A stretch of 51,192 bases of DNA from a virus. Shown in pieces: positions 1 through 9,401 of this stretch. The stretch spans positions 1 to 51,192 of IMG/VR virus record IMGVR_UViG_3300025132_000054. The stretch is one strand, 5' to 3'. How positions within the stretch are numbered: position 1 is the first letter of the stretch; the number at the start of each line of letters is the position of its first letter. The position numbers and the translations under genes were made by a program. Under the pieces are notes generated by a model. That model had not been told where the DNA came from and did no database searches. It worked only from the letters and a program-made list of their open reading frames with translations.

Positions 1-51
1 GTAGTCAACCTCGTAGCTATTTCTAGACGGCCTGATTCGTGTGACGCCCAT
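1..51 (-). CDS. 5' part of a 31-aa protein split by the window ends
   Basis: An ATG at position 51 on the minus strand opens 17 codons that run off the window at position 1 without a stop. If the window is circular, the frame continues in phase at position 51192 for 14 more codons to a TAG at 51148-51150. The joined product is 31 residues (begins MGVTRIRPSR, ends RLEIEPCF). A purine-rich GGGGGCC stretch lies just before the ATG. The neighbouring genes on both sides of the junction run in the same direction. Function unknown; a product this short could also be fortuitous. Confidence 0.5.
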   Translation of the reverse strand, partial: MGVTRIRPSRNSYEVDY

Positions 52-61
52 CTAGGCCCCC

Positions 62-520
62 TTATGGCTCTTTCGACCAGACGCCTTCACCAGAGAAAAG
101 AATCGCCCCGTCAGTAGAGGTCGCGCCTGACCCGGTTGTAGCAACAGTTCCGACGACTCGCTTGTTGCCAGCCGTGGTTGTCCAGCCTCCTGCCGCACCA
201 AGGTATATAATACTGCCGTTCAAGCCGTTCGCGCCATTGATTGCTGCGTCGTTTAGGCCCGTTACAAGCTTCCAAGGAAGAACCACACCGTAGCCATTCG
301 CAGGGATCTCGTGCTTTGTCATGTGCAGGCGACCTTTGAGGCTTGCGGCTGTGCCGTTGTCAGCAAGCGTAACCTTAATAAAGAGACCATCGTGTCCCGA
401 GGCGTACACAATCTTGTTGGCTGCAATAGCCGTGCCTGTGTCGTTGAGGACTTTGATGCCTTCTGCGTAGTTGAAGTCGCGGCCTGCTTTGATGAGGCGC
501 TGCTTGAGATTGCCAGCCAT
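62..520 (-). CDS. Decoration-like virion protein (152 aa)
   Basis: The protein has a short basic N-terminus (MAGNLKQRLIKAGRD) followed by Gly-, Ala- and Thr-rich, probably beta-stranded sequence. The pattern of a small fold with an exposed G/A/T-rich body recalls capsid decoration or head-fibre proteins of the DUF2190 type, but I saw no diagnostic motif. An AGGAG ribosome site sits about 7 bases before the ATG. It lies just after the holin-like gene at the distal end of the late arm. The virion assignment rests on composition and position and is an inference. Confidence 0.5.
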   Translation of the reverse strand: MAGNLKQRLIKAGRDFNYAEGIKVLNDTGTAIAANKIVYASGHDGLFIKVTLADNGTAASLKGRLHMTKHEIPANGYGVVLPWKLVTGLNDAAINGANGLNGSIIYLGAAGGWTTTAGNKRVVGTVATTGSGATSTDGAILFSGEGVWSKEP

Positions 521-565
521 TTAGTGTCTCCTATAGACTATCCAAAGCGGATGTTACTTTTATAA

Positions 566-580
566 AGTGCCTACGGCACT
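566..580 (-). terminator. Short hairpin between the holin-like and decoration-like genes
   Basis: AGTGCC-TAC-GGCACT forms a perfect 6-bp stem with a 3-base loop, and on the minus strand it is followed by TTTATAAAAG. It overlaps the TAG of the 101-aa gene (571-573). The T-run is short, so it could be a weak terminator or an RNA-processing or stability stem. Confidence 0.35.
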
Positions 581-876
581 GTGTCAATAGTTTGCGCGGC
601 AAGAGCGGGATTAAGAGACGCGCTTGCCAGCATCATAGTGTCGTGCCCCAGCAAACCTCCGAGGAGGATAAGTCCGAGCACAATCGTCTGGGGATTCTTC
701 ACAGCGGTGCCCCAGTCGAACTGATTGCGTTTCGCCATCTCAGTAATCTGGGCCTCGATCCTGTCTAATGTGCGAACGGAGTGCTTCTGCTCGTTCTGCA
801 CAATGGCCAACGTCTCACGGATTCCTCCGACCTGGTCTTCAAGAATCGTTACGCGCTGGTCCAAGTTCGACATCAT
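571..876 (-). CDS. Holin-like small membrane protein with N-terminal coiled coil (101 aa)
   Basis: Residues about 1-50 are charged and heptad-like (MSNLDQRVTILEDQVGGIRE, then more), predicting a coiled coil. Residues about 62-80 (NPQTIVLGLILLGGLLG) form one hydrophobic membrane segment, with a mildly hydrophobic tail. A coiled coil plus one membrane span in a short protein near the end of the structural block is a common layout for phage holins or spanin-like lysis proteins. Starts at 876 (ATG) or 873 (second ATG). The start overlaps the TGA of the 2300-aa gene, so translation is probably coupled, with GAGGAAG as the ribosome site. A structural membrane role cannot be excluded. Confidence 0.45.
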   Translation of the reverse strand: MMSNLDQRVTILEDQVGGIRETLAIVQNEQKHSVRTLDRIEAQITEMAKRNQFDWGTAVKNPQTIVLGLILLGGLLGHDTMMLASASLNPALAAQTIDTVP

Positions 877-3800
877 TCTTCCTCAGCTCTTTTTTCTTGC
901 TCTAAAGTTTCCAGCCGGTCGCTTTTGCCTCTCAAGAGCCGCATTCGTTTGTCATGAAATCTTTTAACCGACTGAACAGTTGCTGAAATGTTTTTCGTTG
1001 AGTTAAACATGTGGATCTTCATCTCGCGAGTAAACATTTCCGCCGCTGCTAGGCGTATTCCGAGAGGACCGAGGTCTTCATATTTGTTGAACTCAAACTT
1101 TTTAATCTTACCGCCGCTCAACTCATCAATAAGAGGGTCTAAGTCTGGTATTCGCAGGGGAAACTGCGGCAAGTATACCTTCATCTGGACCCTGACTTCA
1201 TCTGGCACGGCCTCTCCGATGTCGCCCATGACTGTGGTCGCGAGCAGCCGAATGAAGTTTGGTTCGTCTCCGAGGTAAGTCATGGGGTCGAAGATCCCCG
1301 AGACTGCTAGCGGGTTTCGAGTAACATACTGTCCGTTGATAACCTCGATGTCTAGGTTGTCTTCAAGACCAAAATACTCAATGTTTTCGTAGGCGCGTTG
1401 GCTTATCTTCTTGTAGTCGGCACTGTACCCAGGGCCTATGTCTACAAGTTTGCGGACAAAGTCATTAAGAATAGCTTCCTGCGCGGGGTACAGTTGCTGC
1501 AAAAATGCCTCTGTACTGGCCTTCATTGACTTCAAGCCATCAAAGCCTAGGTCGCTGAAGAACAGAGACGCGACTCCTGCGATAGACATCTTCTGTATCT
1601 CTGCAAACGTATTCAATGTCTGAAGCACACCAAGGGGAGCGCCTGATGTGAGGACGTAACTGGTCGCCAAACTGCCTGTGTCCCGGAGATCTTCTTGAAC
1701 CTCTAAGGGCAACGCTCCTTTTTGAACAATCATCGAATCTAATAGGTAGTCGTATGGGCGAAAAATGTTTTCCCTGGTTTCGAGCTTTTTGTCCAGCACG
1801 CCCTCAATGTCTGAAAAGTCATCGCTTCCAACGCCTTGGTCTATATCACTGATGTCAACGTCAGAGCGCCTGTTCTGTATCTGGGTCATTCTGTACAAAG
1901 CACGCGCCCGCTTATAGCGTCTTCCAATCACCAGTTTGTTCATAAACCAGCGCCGCGTCTTGCTGCTGACGCTCATTACATCGGCAGCGGTGGTCAACGT
2001 CTGATTCTTTGAGTAAGTGTAGAACGTGGCATACTTGGCAATAGTCGCTGCTTCAAGCGGGCTGACGCTAAGAGTATAGTCAAAAATAGTTCGGTTCATA
2101 GCCTTAGTGGCTTCGCTTACTGACATGCCTTGGTTGACGATTAAGTCAGAGAACACCAACATCTTTGTTCGATGCGTGCCTACAGCATTGGCGTCTCTGA
2201 AGATTGCAAGCCATCTAGCATAAGGAGAAACAAACGCCTCGCCTGCTTGCTTTGTTTCTTTCACAATCGATCGTGTGCCAGCAGGATTCTCTCTGAACTC
2301 TCGATCAGCGGCAACCCGCAAAGAGTCCGACCCTTCTGTTCTTAGAATATCCTCGAAGACGCCTGCGCGAGTTGCGTCACGCTTAAAGTCTCGAGGGTTC
2401 AACTCAATCGGGTCTCCGTTGGCTTTGTAATAAGTTCGGGTTTCGTTTACGCCCTCAAGGACATCGTCCAAAAACTCGCTCATGTTTCCGCTTAGGATGC
2501 TCGGGCCTGGTACACCCAGACCGCCAAGCGCCTCGGTCCCTGCCGCGATCATACGCCGCGTGCCGTCTTGAAATGCAGGTCCAACTATAGGTACATAGCC
2601 AAGCAGTCCGATGCTTTTAATCTGCAGCGCCTTAGAGTATCCGAGCTCAATGGCAATCTTTTCAAAATCTCCATCAGCATTTCCGAAGAAAAATCTAAAC
2701 GCCTTTACTCCCGTTATTCCAAACAGCGTTTTGTTTTTCCACCAGTTGACCAGCCTACTGGGAACTCGGGTAGACTGCTCTACAAGGTGATTTCCAGCTT
2801 TGGCGCTACTTAGTGTGACATTCAAATCCTTCATTAGATTCTTTGTCTCGTAAGAGAAAGCGCCCCAGTCGATTTTAGGAATAATGTTTGGATTGCCGTT
2901 CTCATCGTATGAGTGCAGAATAAAACGAACGTAGTTGTCTCTCAAACCGTTCCATCTTTGGATAAAATCTGTATCCTTCACGACGCCCACATTCCGAGCG
3001 AGGTCCAAACCGTAAGCCATGTAGCCATCAACTAGGTCATAGCTTGCAAACTCCCCGCCCATGCGTGTCAGATTTTTAAGGGGCACTGTAGTGGTATCGC
3101 CCGCGTTGTCTATCAGCGTGACAATGCCGGTTTCAGATACTTTGCCCACTTCGTAAGTTTTCGGGGCCGCAATGTCGGATTCTAGTACAGAAGTAAACGG
3201 CTCCGGGCCTCTGCGTTTTGCGTCTAAGTCATCAAACTTTACGCGCTTGCCCTTACCTTTTGTGTCCGAAGGCTTGCGGGTTAAGATTTTTCGCAGGGGA
3301 TCGATGTCAGAGCGCAATGCGACTCGGTCACCTACCTCGATTGTTTCCCGTAGAGGTAGCGTAGTTTTGTACAGACTTGATTCGTCTGCACCACTAATCA
3401 TAAGTTCCAAAGCCCTAAGATTTCGGATGCCTAAGTTTCCAGAGGTCAAGTTGGAAACGTCTTTGACAAAGCCCCGCTCCATCGCCCCAGTGATCACGTT
3501 CTTAAATACAAGCCGGAAGCTACGTCCTGGCATTAGGAACGGGTCGGTATCTTTCCCCACGACTTTTGGAATCCTCGCTTCCTTGATCGAGTTCAGATTG
3601 ATTCTATCAATCTCCGACATCACACCCTTGCTGAGTTCAGACATGCGTTTTGACGGGTCGGGGATCAACTTTATACGCTCGGCGTTCGACAGAGTCTGCC
3701 CTTCAGGTGTTCTGTTTAACCATCTACCAAACGCTACGATTGCATCTTTGGCTTTCTTTTGGCCCCGCTGCCCGATGTTATCCCCAACGTGAGCAAGGAC

Positions 3801-6800
3801 AAAACCTTGGAGGCTGTTCGATTTTTCAAGGAAATGCTCAGTTAAGTCATCGCCTTTGGTCCTAACAAATGTTCGGCCTATTGAAGCCCAGTTATCAATC
3901 GCAAGGTTCAAAATATTGTCTGTGGCGCTGCCCCCAATCTGATTGCCCGAGACTTCGATGTTGGAACGAGTGCCCCCGAGCTCGATTCGATTCTGCGTCC
4001 CGATGTACTCAACAGCACGGGCTTTTGCAACAGAGGTTGCCTTGCCTGCGTCCTCGACTACTTGGCCCGAAAAATGCGCCAAGATGGCATCCGTATCGCT
4101 GAACCACTTTTTAATCTCTCTAGAGTTCGCGTTGGCCGCTTCTTGATACGCCTCAGCAAACTTGCTGCCCAGGACTCCCACCCGCGTGGTTGCAATGCCA
4201 GATCGATCGATCGCGTCCGCCGCTGCTATTAGTTGCGCTTGGCCAATGTACAGAGCGTCAGAGTAAAACTTTGGGCTGGCGAATCTAGTCCAGAGGACGC
4301 CGTGCTTGTTTCTCAGCCTAGTAATCGTGTTGCCTATATTCTCGTAGCCTCTAAGGGTTTCTTGGCCGATGGCTGCATACCCCAAGAACGATAACACCAA
4401 CCGCTTAGAGCCTTCCCCTCCGGTCTGCGCAATCACCTTCATCTTTGATTCGCCCGCAGCCAAGCGGTTTTGTACTTCAAAGTATTTATCGGTAATCGAT
4501 GCTACTTCTTCCGGCGCGTCCTCCATAACCTTGAGGGTTGTGGTGCCCTCGGGGGTATAGAAGCGGCTGTTGATAAAGGCTTGGCCCTCTTTTGATGCGG
4601 CGACTTCTGCCGCAGAGCGGAACATTCTGCTGACTCTCTTTACTTCCTCTAAAGAGTTCTGTTGATTGTTCCACAGGCCTGGTATTTTTTCGGTGCTCGG
4701 TGTATTGGCTAGCTTTTCGTGCGCCCGTTCGGTCAGCTCAAGCTGCTTTTCAATCTCGGCCACCTTGTCAGTCGCTTCGCCGTAGGCTTTTTCAGCTTTC
4801 GCTACCTGCTCTACCGCAAGTTCTACCAAATCATCGTAGCCCTTACCGCCATCTGCGGCGGCAGATACGATTCGCCCGAGGGCCGCGCTATCCGCCTTCC
4901 ACCCTGCCTCGCCTACGGTTTTACGCAGCTTCTCTACCGTCTCGGCCTGGTCTGCAAGCATCTGCTGGATTCTTGGTGAGGTCGCCCTAGCATCCGCCTC
5001 CTCGCTGGTCTTGACGAGGATGGTCTTGATTCTCTCACGCACGTCGGCTGACGCCTGCCGCTTCTGCGCAGGGCTGAGGTCTCCGGCCTCGATGTCGTCG
5101 AGAGACTTTTGCAGAGAAACGAGCTCGCGGTTGCGTGCCTCTAGGTCTTCAAATCGGTCAGCTTTTTCTTTCTTTGTTCGGGGAGTACCGTCAGCAGGTT
5201 TCTTTTTAACTTTTGGTTTTTCAGAAATCAGACGCGCTTCGGCGGATAGTCTATTTTGGGGGTAAGCTTGGGCCTCAAACTCTAAGCGCAACTGACGCGC
5301 CGCGCTTGTTTCATCTAACTGGCCCAGTATCTTGGACTGCTCTTGGTAAGGAAGCGCGTTGTACTCATCAGCGGTCAGGCCTAAATCTTTCAAAGTTTTT
5401 GGTTGCTCAAGATCTAAGCCAAGTTTTTTTGCTGTAGCAGCCTTTTCTAAAGGAGACAGTGCCTCAAACTCATCAACAGTCATGCCTAGATCTGCCAAAG
5501 TTGTAGGAGTCTGCGTCTTTGCTTTTGGTTTTGCTTTTGGTTTTTTGGGGGCAGCGGTCGTAGGTGTGGATAGCTGCTCCATCTGCTTGTTGACCGCAGC
5601 CTCGCGAACAGCCAAATCAATCTGGGTTTTGCGTACATCAAGTTCTGCAGATAGCTTGTCAACCTCAGCGGCTCTCTTCTCCAGCGAGGCTTTGACCACC
5701 TTAGTAGATTTTATCTTTTGTTCGGCAGCGGTCTGAGCGCCCTTGGCGGCGTCTATCTCCTCATCTAAAACTTTTGACGCATATTCAAATGCGTTCTCGG
5801 CTTGCCGCAACGCTTCCTGTTCCCCCGCAACTACCTTTGCGACCTCTTTCGCCCCTTTTGCGTTTGCGTTAAATGCGGCTTGCCTTGCGATTATCTGTTG
5901 AGCAATGCCAGCCGCACCGCTCACATCACTCTTGACTGCCGCCTCTACCGCCGCTTCAAGTTCGTCTGCAGTTTTTGCTGCTTGAATCGCATCGTCAACA
6001 AGTGCCGCGCCTCTGCGAATAGTCTTGTATGTTTTGGCCCCTTTGCCTATTAAGGACGCGGTCTTTCCAGCAGCAAACCCTGCGACACCGCCGGTAGCAG
6101 CAGCGGTCGCCTGTAGCGCATCAGGCTCGATAAGCATCCAGAACAGCCGAGGAGCGCCTGCAAGCGTGTTGGCTAAGACGGGGAAGTTTTCGTGAAGGTC
6201 TGGGTATGTAAGCCTGCCCGCCTTCATGAGCATGTTGCCTGCTGGGTCGTAACTAGACGCAATCGCCATAGTCATTCTGTCAGGGTCGTGGGAGATTTCA
6301 AAAATCTTTTGAAGAATAAACTCTCGCCTTCCCTCTTTTGGGTCCAAGATAAGTTTACCGTCCTTGTCTTTGCGGCCTCTGGCTTGATTGAGTGCAAGCC
6401 ATTCTTTATAAGCCTGCCATTCGGCAGCGGCCATAACGGTGCTTGGGGCGATTCGGATCATGTCATCTAGAGCACGGGTCGCGCCATACTCTGAAATCTC
6501 GACTCCGCCTAGTCCTTCCGCTAAGAACTCAAGACCGCCCTCCTCCGCGAGGTTTTTTTTGAACTCCTCTGGCCCCTCGATTGTACCTGCAATCGCTCTG
6601 GTTGGGAGTGTTAAAGCGCCGATTTCCCTAGCAACGGGCACTCGACCAATGCCGCCGTAAATGTCTCCCTCGAGGTAGTCCTCGATAGAGTCGCTTGTCT
6701 TGCTGTAAAGGTATGTCCCTTCGAGCTGCGCTCGTAGATGATTAATCTCTTCTTGGCCACTACGCCTTTGCTCAGTTCGGACGTATTTTTGGACCGCATC

Positions 6801-7775
6801 TCCGTAGGCCTCTGCGTCAGTATAGCCTTCTAATGGGACACCTAGTTCACGATTTCCGTCGTTAAAAGCCTGTATTGCGTCACGGCGAACCTGCAGTATA
6901 TCGCGGCCTCCGGTTATCTGCATAAGGGAGTTGGTCTCCGCGACCTCACGAACGTCCTTTAGACTGATGCTGTTCTTTGCGCGATAGCCACGCCCCTGTG
7001 TTGGGTCTTCAAAAAGAGGTACGATAACAAAAGGTAGTCCCGTCTTTTCAACATCTGGGCCTGGCGTGTATAAGCTCCGAATGTCTTGATCTGTGGGAGC
7101 GAGCTCTAATCGGTTTCGATTCTGTTCTGTATCTAGCAGCCCTGAAGTTATGCCCTGCCAATCATCGGGATTTAAGTTCGCCAGCAAGAGGGTCTTTTCC
7201 GGCCCTTCAGGCAATCGATCCGCCAACCGTTTATCAAAGTCTGTGCCAGTGACGGGCACAGAAACAGCCTTGCCCGTTTGTGTATTAAAACCAACGGCAA
7301 TAAAAAGAGGTTTTACCGTTTTAGCGTCTTCACTCACGGCGTTAAATGCGTCAATATCTAGGGTCGAGTCGGCCTTGTAGTTGTCGAGAACGTCTCGCTG
7401 AGTTTTATACACACCTTTGTTGACTCGGGTGTACGCTGTATTCCAAGCCTGTGTGAATGCTGACTCAGGAATATCAGGGTACTGGCTCATCGCGGTCTTT
7501 TTGGCCCGGTCGATGTAGTTTAAGGTCTTTATCTTCTGCTTACGCTCAAGGCGAGGCCCCATGTTTTCCGGGAGGTCTTCCTCGGTTAAGACGCCACCGC
7601 CGGTAGGCATGAACACCGCGTCTCCCAGATTCTTTTTATCTTCTTCTTCTAATGCCTCATACAGGGCATTCGCGGCAAGTATTTCAGCAGGAACTTCGGG
7701 CAGTGTTGCAATAAACTCATCCTCTAGAGGAAGGTCTTTTTCCGGCACCGTTTGTGGGTCAGGCGGAGTAGCCAT
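873..7775 (-). CDS. Giant internal virion / DNA-ejection protein candidate (2300 aa)
   Basis: This single frame takes up 13% of the genome. Visible features: an acidic N-terminus; an Ala/Gly-rich hydrophobic patch near residues 552-580; long Ala/Glu/Lys-rich coiled-coil stretches about 580-750; a Lys/Pro linker (PKKPKAKPKAK); and two tandem about 28-residue repeats near 757-785 and 791-819 (LADLGMTVDEFEAL and LKDLGLTADEYNAL). Near residues 1895-1925 is a segment FDYTLSVSPLEAATIAKYAT followed by FYTYSKNQTL. I associate FDY...SP.E...FYT-type segments with large phage virion proteins. Very large helical proteins after the tail genes are typical of podovirus internal or ejection proteins. No lytic transglycosylase motif was recognised. 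It precedes the holin-like gene with a 4-bp overlap. The role is inferred from size and position. Confidence 0.6.
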   Translation of the reverse strand: MATPPDPQTVPEKDLPLEDEFIATLPEVPAEILAANALYEALEEEDKKNLGDAVFMPTGGGVLTEEDLPENMGPRLERKQKIKTLNYIDRAKKTAMSQYPDIPESAFTQAWNTAYTRVNKGVYKTQRDVLDNYKADSTLDIDAFNAVSEDAKTVKPLFIAVGFNTQTGKAVSVPVTGTDFDKRLADRLPEGPEKTLLLANLNPDDWQGITSGLLDTEQNRNRLELAPTDQDIRSLYTPGPDVEKTGLPFVIVPLFEDPTQGRGYRAKNSISLKDVREVAETNSLMQITGGRDILQVRRDAIQAFNDGNRELGVPLEGYTDAEAYGDAVQKYVRTEQRRSGQEEINHLRAQLEGTYLYSKTSDSIEDYLEGDIYGGIGRVPVAREIGALTLPTRAIAGTIEGPEEFKKNLAEEGGLEFLAEGLGGVEISEYGATRALDDMIRIAPSTVMAAAEWQAYKEWLALNQARGRKDKDGKLILDPKEGRREFILQKIFEISHDPDRMTMAIASSYDPAGNMLMKAGRLTYPDLHENFPVLANTLAGAPRLFWMLIEPDALQATAAATGGVAGFAAGKTASLIGKGAKTYKTIRRGAALVDDAIQAAKTADELEAAVEAAVKSDVSGAAGIAQQIIARQAAFNANAKGAKEVAKVVAGEQEALRQAENAFEYASKVLDEEIDAAKGAQTAAEQKIKSTKVVKASLEKRAAEVDKLSAELDVRKTQIDLAVREAAVNKQMEQLSTPTTAAPKKPKAKPKAKTQTPTTLADLGMTVDEFEALSPLEKAATAKKLGLDLEQPKTLKDLGLTADEYNALPYQEQSKILGQLDETSAARQLRLEFEAQAYPQNRLSAEARLISEKPKVKKKPADGTPRTKKEKADRFEDLEARNRELVSLQKSLDDIEAGDLSPAQKRQASADVRERIKTILVKTSEEADARATSPRIQQMLADQAETVEKLRKTVGEAGWKADSAALGRIVSAAADGGKGYDDLVELAVEQVAKAEKAYGEATDKVAEIEKQLELTERAHEKLANTPSTEKIPGLWNNQQNSLEEVKRVSRMFRSAAEVAASKEGQAFINSRFYTPEGTTTLKVMEDAPEEVASITDKYFEVQNRLAAGESKMKVIAQTGGEGSKRLVLSFLGYAAIGQETLRGYENIGNTITRLRNKHGVLWTRFASPKFYSDALYIGQAQLIAAADAIDRSGIATTRVGVLGSKFAEAYQEAANANSREIKKWFSDTDAILAHFSGQVVEDAGKATSVAKARAVEYIGTQNRIELGGTRSNIEVSGNQIGGSATDNILNLAIDNWASIGRTFVRTKGDDLTEHFLEKSNSLQGFVLAHVGDNIGQRGQKKAKDAIVAFGRWLNRTPEGQTLSNAERIKLIPDPSKRMSELSKGVMSEIDRINLNSIKEARIPKVVGKDTDPFLMPGRSFRLVFKNVITGAMERGFVKDVSNLTSGNLGIRNLRALELMISGADESSLYKTTLPLRETIEVGDRVALRSDIDPLRKILTRKPSDTKGKGKRVKFDDLDAKRRGPEPFTSVLESDIAAPKTYEVGKVSETGIVTLIDNAGDTTTVPLKNLTRMGGEFASYDLVDGYMAYGLDLARNVGVVKDTDFIQRWNGLRDNYVRFILHSYDENGNPNIIPKIDWGAFSYETKNLMKDLNVTLSSAKAGNHLVEQSTRVPSRLVNWWKNKTLFGITGVKAFRFFFGNADGDFEKIAIELGYSKALQIKSIGLLGYVPIVGPAFQDGTRRMIAAGTEALGGLGVPGPSILSGNMSEFLDDVLEGVNETRTYYKANGDPIELNPRDFKRDATRAGVFEDILRTEGSDSLRVAADREFRENPAGTRSIVKETKQAGEAFVSPYARWLAIFRDANAVGTHRTKMLVFSDLIVNQGMSVSEATKAMNRTIFDYTLSVSPLEAATIAKYATFYTYSKNQTLTTAADVMSVSSKTRRWFMNKLVIGRRYKRARALYRMTQIQNRRSDVDISDIDQGVGSDDFSDIEGVLDKKLETRENIFRPYDYLLDSMIVQKGALPLEVQEDLRDTGSLATSYVLTSGAPLGVLQTLNTFAEIQKMSIAGVASLFFSDLGFDGLKSMKASTEAFLQQLYPAQEAILNDFVRKLVDIGPGYSADYKKISQRAYENIEYFGLEDNLDIEVINGQYVTRNPLAVSGIFDPMTYLGDEPNFIRLLATTVMGDIGEAVPDEVRVQMKVYLPQFPLRIPDLDPLIDELSGGKIKKFEFNKYEDLGPLGIRLAAAEMFTREMKIHMFNSTKNISATVQSVKRFHDKRMRLLRGKSDRLETLEQEKRAEEE

Positions 7776-7783
7776 AAGAGCAC

Positions 7784-8632
7784 CTAGCTTACTTTAGTGT
7801 GGATTGGAATCGCGGTAAGGTTTGCCTTAGAGTAGTACAGTTTTTGTATAGCAACAACAGGCCCGCCGCCTATCCCGTAGTAATCGGCTGGCTGGTTAAA
7901 TCTAAACTGAATCTCAGCTATTTTGCGGCCAGCAGGCAAGTCTGACGGGAGAATAACGCATCGGATAGATACATCTTGAAATGTCTGAACATCACCTCTG
8001 TGTGGTCGGTGTATGCTTCCACTGTCAGGATGCTTTGTGTTGAGGCCTGTGTAACGTGGTTCTTCTTTTTTGGAGATCGTTACTCGGGGAGACAAAGACC
8101 TAGAAGATCTATCAATATCGTGCGGCTCACCAGCGTCGTCCACAATCGTCAGCTTGAAGTTAACAAAGACAACATCCTCGTTTGGCGCGTACTTGCTAGC
8201 GTTATCTCCACCGCTTGGCTCCTCGCCACCCCACTGACAAAAAATACGCTCAACAAAAACATTTGCCAAAACAAGTACGGCCCCAATGTTTTGTTTGCCC
8301 ACCTGCATATCTAGTTCATATCGGCCTGACTCCGGGTAAACTATTGATTCGATAAGCTGATTTGACTCACCGGCTGTAGGTTGGAGGGCGTCTAGGTTGC
8401 GAAAAGCAACGTCTAGTTCACTCGTAAAACGATTTTTAGGGAGTATCCCCGTTAAGTTTGAGCTGTGAATCATGCGGGGAACCAAGTTGCTTCTAAAGCA
8501 GCCAAGAGAAAGCGAGCTTAAATCAATGGCGTTTAGCCCCCTGTTTGCCCCCGCCACATCTTCCAGCCGGAGGGACAGTTCGCCCGACGAATAAGCCGTA
8601 TTGGTTTCCAAATAAGTGTACTTGTCAGACAT
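7784..8632 (-). CDS. Unknown beta-rich virion protein (282 aa)
   Basis: A soluble protein with no membrane segment, rich in alternating hydrophobic/polar stretches that suggest beta structure (for example IGAVLVLANVFVERIFCQWG). No family recognised. Its ATG overlaps the TGA of the upstream 255-aa gene (TGATG), so the two are translationally coupled. It lies between the tail hub and the giant internal protein, which points to a tail or fibre component. The assignment is positional. Confidence 0.5.
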   Translation of the reverse strand: MSDKYTYLETNTAYSSGELSLRLEDVAGANRGLNAIDLSSLSLGCFRSNLVPRMIHSSNLTGILPKNRFTSELDVAFRNLDALQPTAGESNQLIESIVYPESGRYELDMQVGKQNIGAVLVLANVFVERIFCQWGGEEPSGGDNASKYAPNEDVVFVNFKLTIVDDAGEPHDIDRSSRSLSPRVTISKKEEPRYTGLNTKHPDSGSIHRPHRGDVQTFQDVSIRCVILPSDLPAGRKIAEIQFRFNQPADYYGIGGGPVVAIQKLYYSKANLTAIPIHTKVS

Positions 8633-9399
8633 CAGCGCCTCATCTCCAACACAAACAGTTCGCGACTTGCGATGAAGCAGTCGTTCTCTGAATCCGCATC
8701 TCCAGAAGCGCCCGTGCCCCTAGACCAGTTGTGGCCTTGGATGCTCTTGACGCATATCTCAACGACATGCTCACCTGGCGGCAAATCAACCACCGCGTCC
8801 ACAGTTACCGGGAGACGGGCACCGCAAATACCGCCGCCGCCGTAAGCAGTACACTGGGTTGCCTTGTCCACGCCAGTCTTCCGCATGCCCGCTCTGTTTT
8901 CAAAGCCGCGATAAAACTCGCCCTGTGGGTCGCCAGAGCCTAGAAGCGCATCATGAATAACGACACCATCTAACTTCAGAGCGACTAAAAACCCGAAGCC
9001 TTTTTGCGTTTTCTCGAGGGGCGTCAGCCTCCCAATAGCTGTTGCGATAATCTGAAAAGAGGCGCACAACCACGCGGTGGAGCCTCGCGACACAAAGGAA
9101 AGCCGAGCGCCATTCTCCTCATACGATTGCCAAGTATCCACGGGCTTGATTTTAAGCCAATCGGATTGAGCAGGGAGTTCATTGCTCGTTGCTTTCGATG
9201 TTGTAAGAACCCGGAATACTGCACCAGTCTTCATGTTGTCGCGAGTTAGGAGGCCACCAGGGTCTTCCTCTGCGTTAAAGTTGTGCTCGTTAAGACCGCC
9301 GCAAACCTCGTTCGCAACGCCAAGAAGATTGTCATTGATTGGATCGATGTCAACAACGTAGCCGCTCTTGATGTCAAACTGCGGGTATTTCCATGCCAT
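8632..9399 (-). CDS. Unknown tail-associated protein (255 aa)
   Basis: The sequence is beta-rich, with segments such as VDLPPGEHVVEICVKSIQGH, which resemble a jelly-roll or carbohydrate-binding fold (an inference from pattern only). The C-terminus ends in charged residues ELFVLEMRR. The start is an ATG two bases after the stop of the 785-aa hub-like gene. It is coupled to the next gene by a TGATG overlap. The place after the hub-like gene suggests a tail-fibre or appendage role, with no direct motif proof. Confidence 0.5.
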   Translation of the reverse strand: MAWKYPQFDIKSGYVVDIDPINDNLLGVANEVCGGLNEHNFNAEEDPGGLLTRDNMKTGAVFRVLTTSKATSNELPAQSDWLKIKPVDTWQSYEENGARLSFVSRGSTAWLCASFQIIATAIGRLTPLEKTQKGFGFLVALKLDGVVIHDALLGSGDPQGEFYRGFENRAGMRKTGVDKATQCTAYGGGGICGARLPVTVDAVVDLPPGEHVVEICVKSIQGHNWSRGTGASGDADSENDCFIASRELFVLEMRR

Positions 9400-9401
9400 G
9401 T

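Noticed and set aside
3172-3792. Plus-strand frame of 206 codons opposite the giant virion gene
   Set aside because: Antisense shadow of a well-supported 2300-codon frame.
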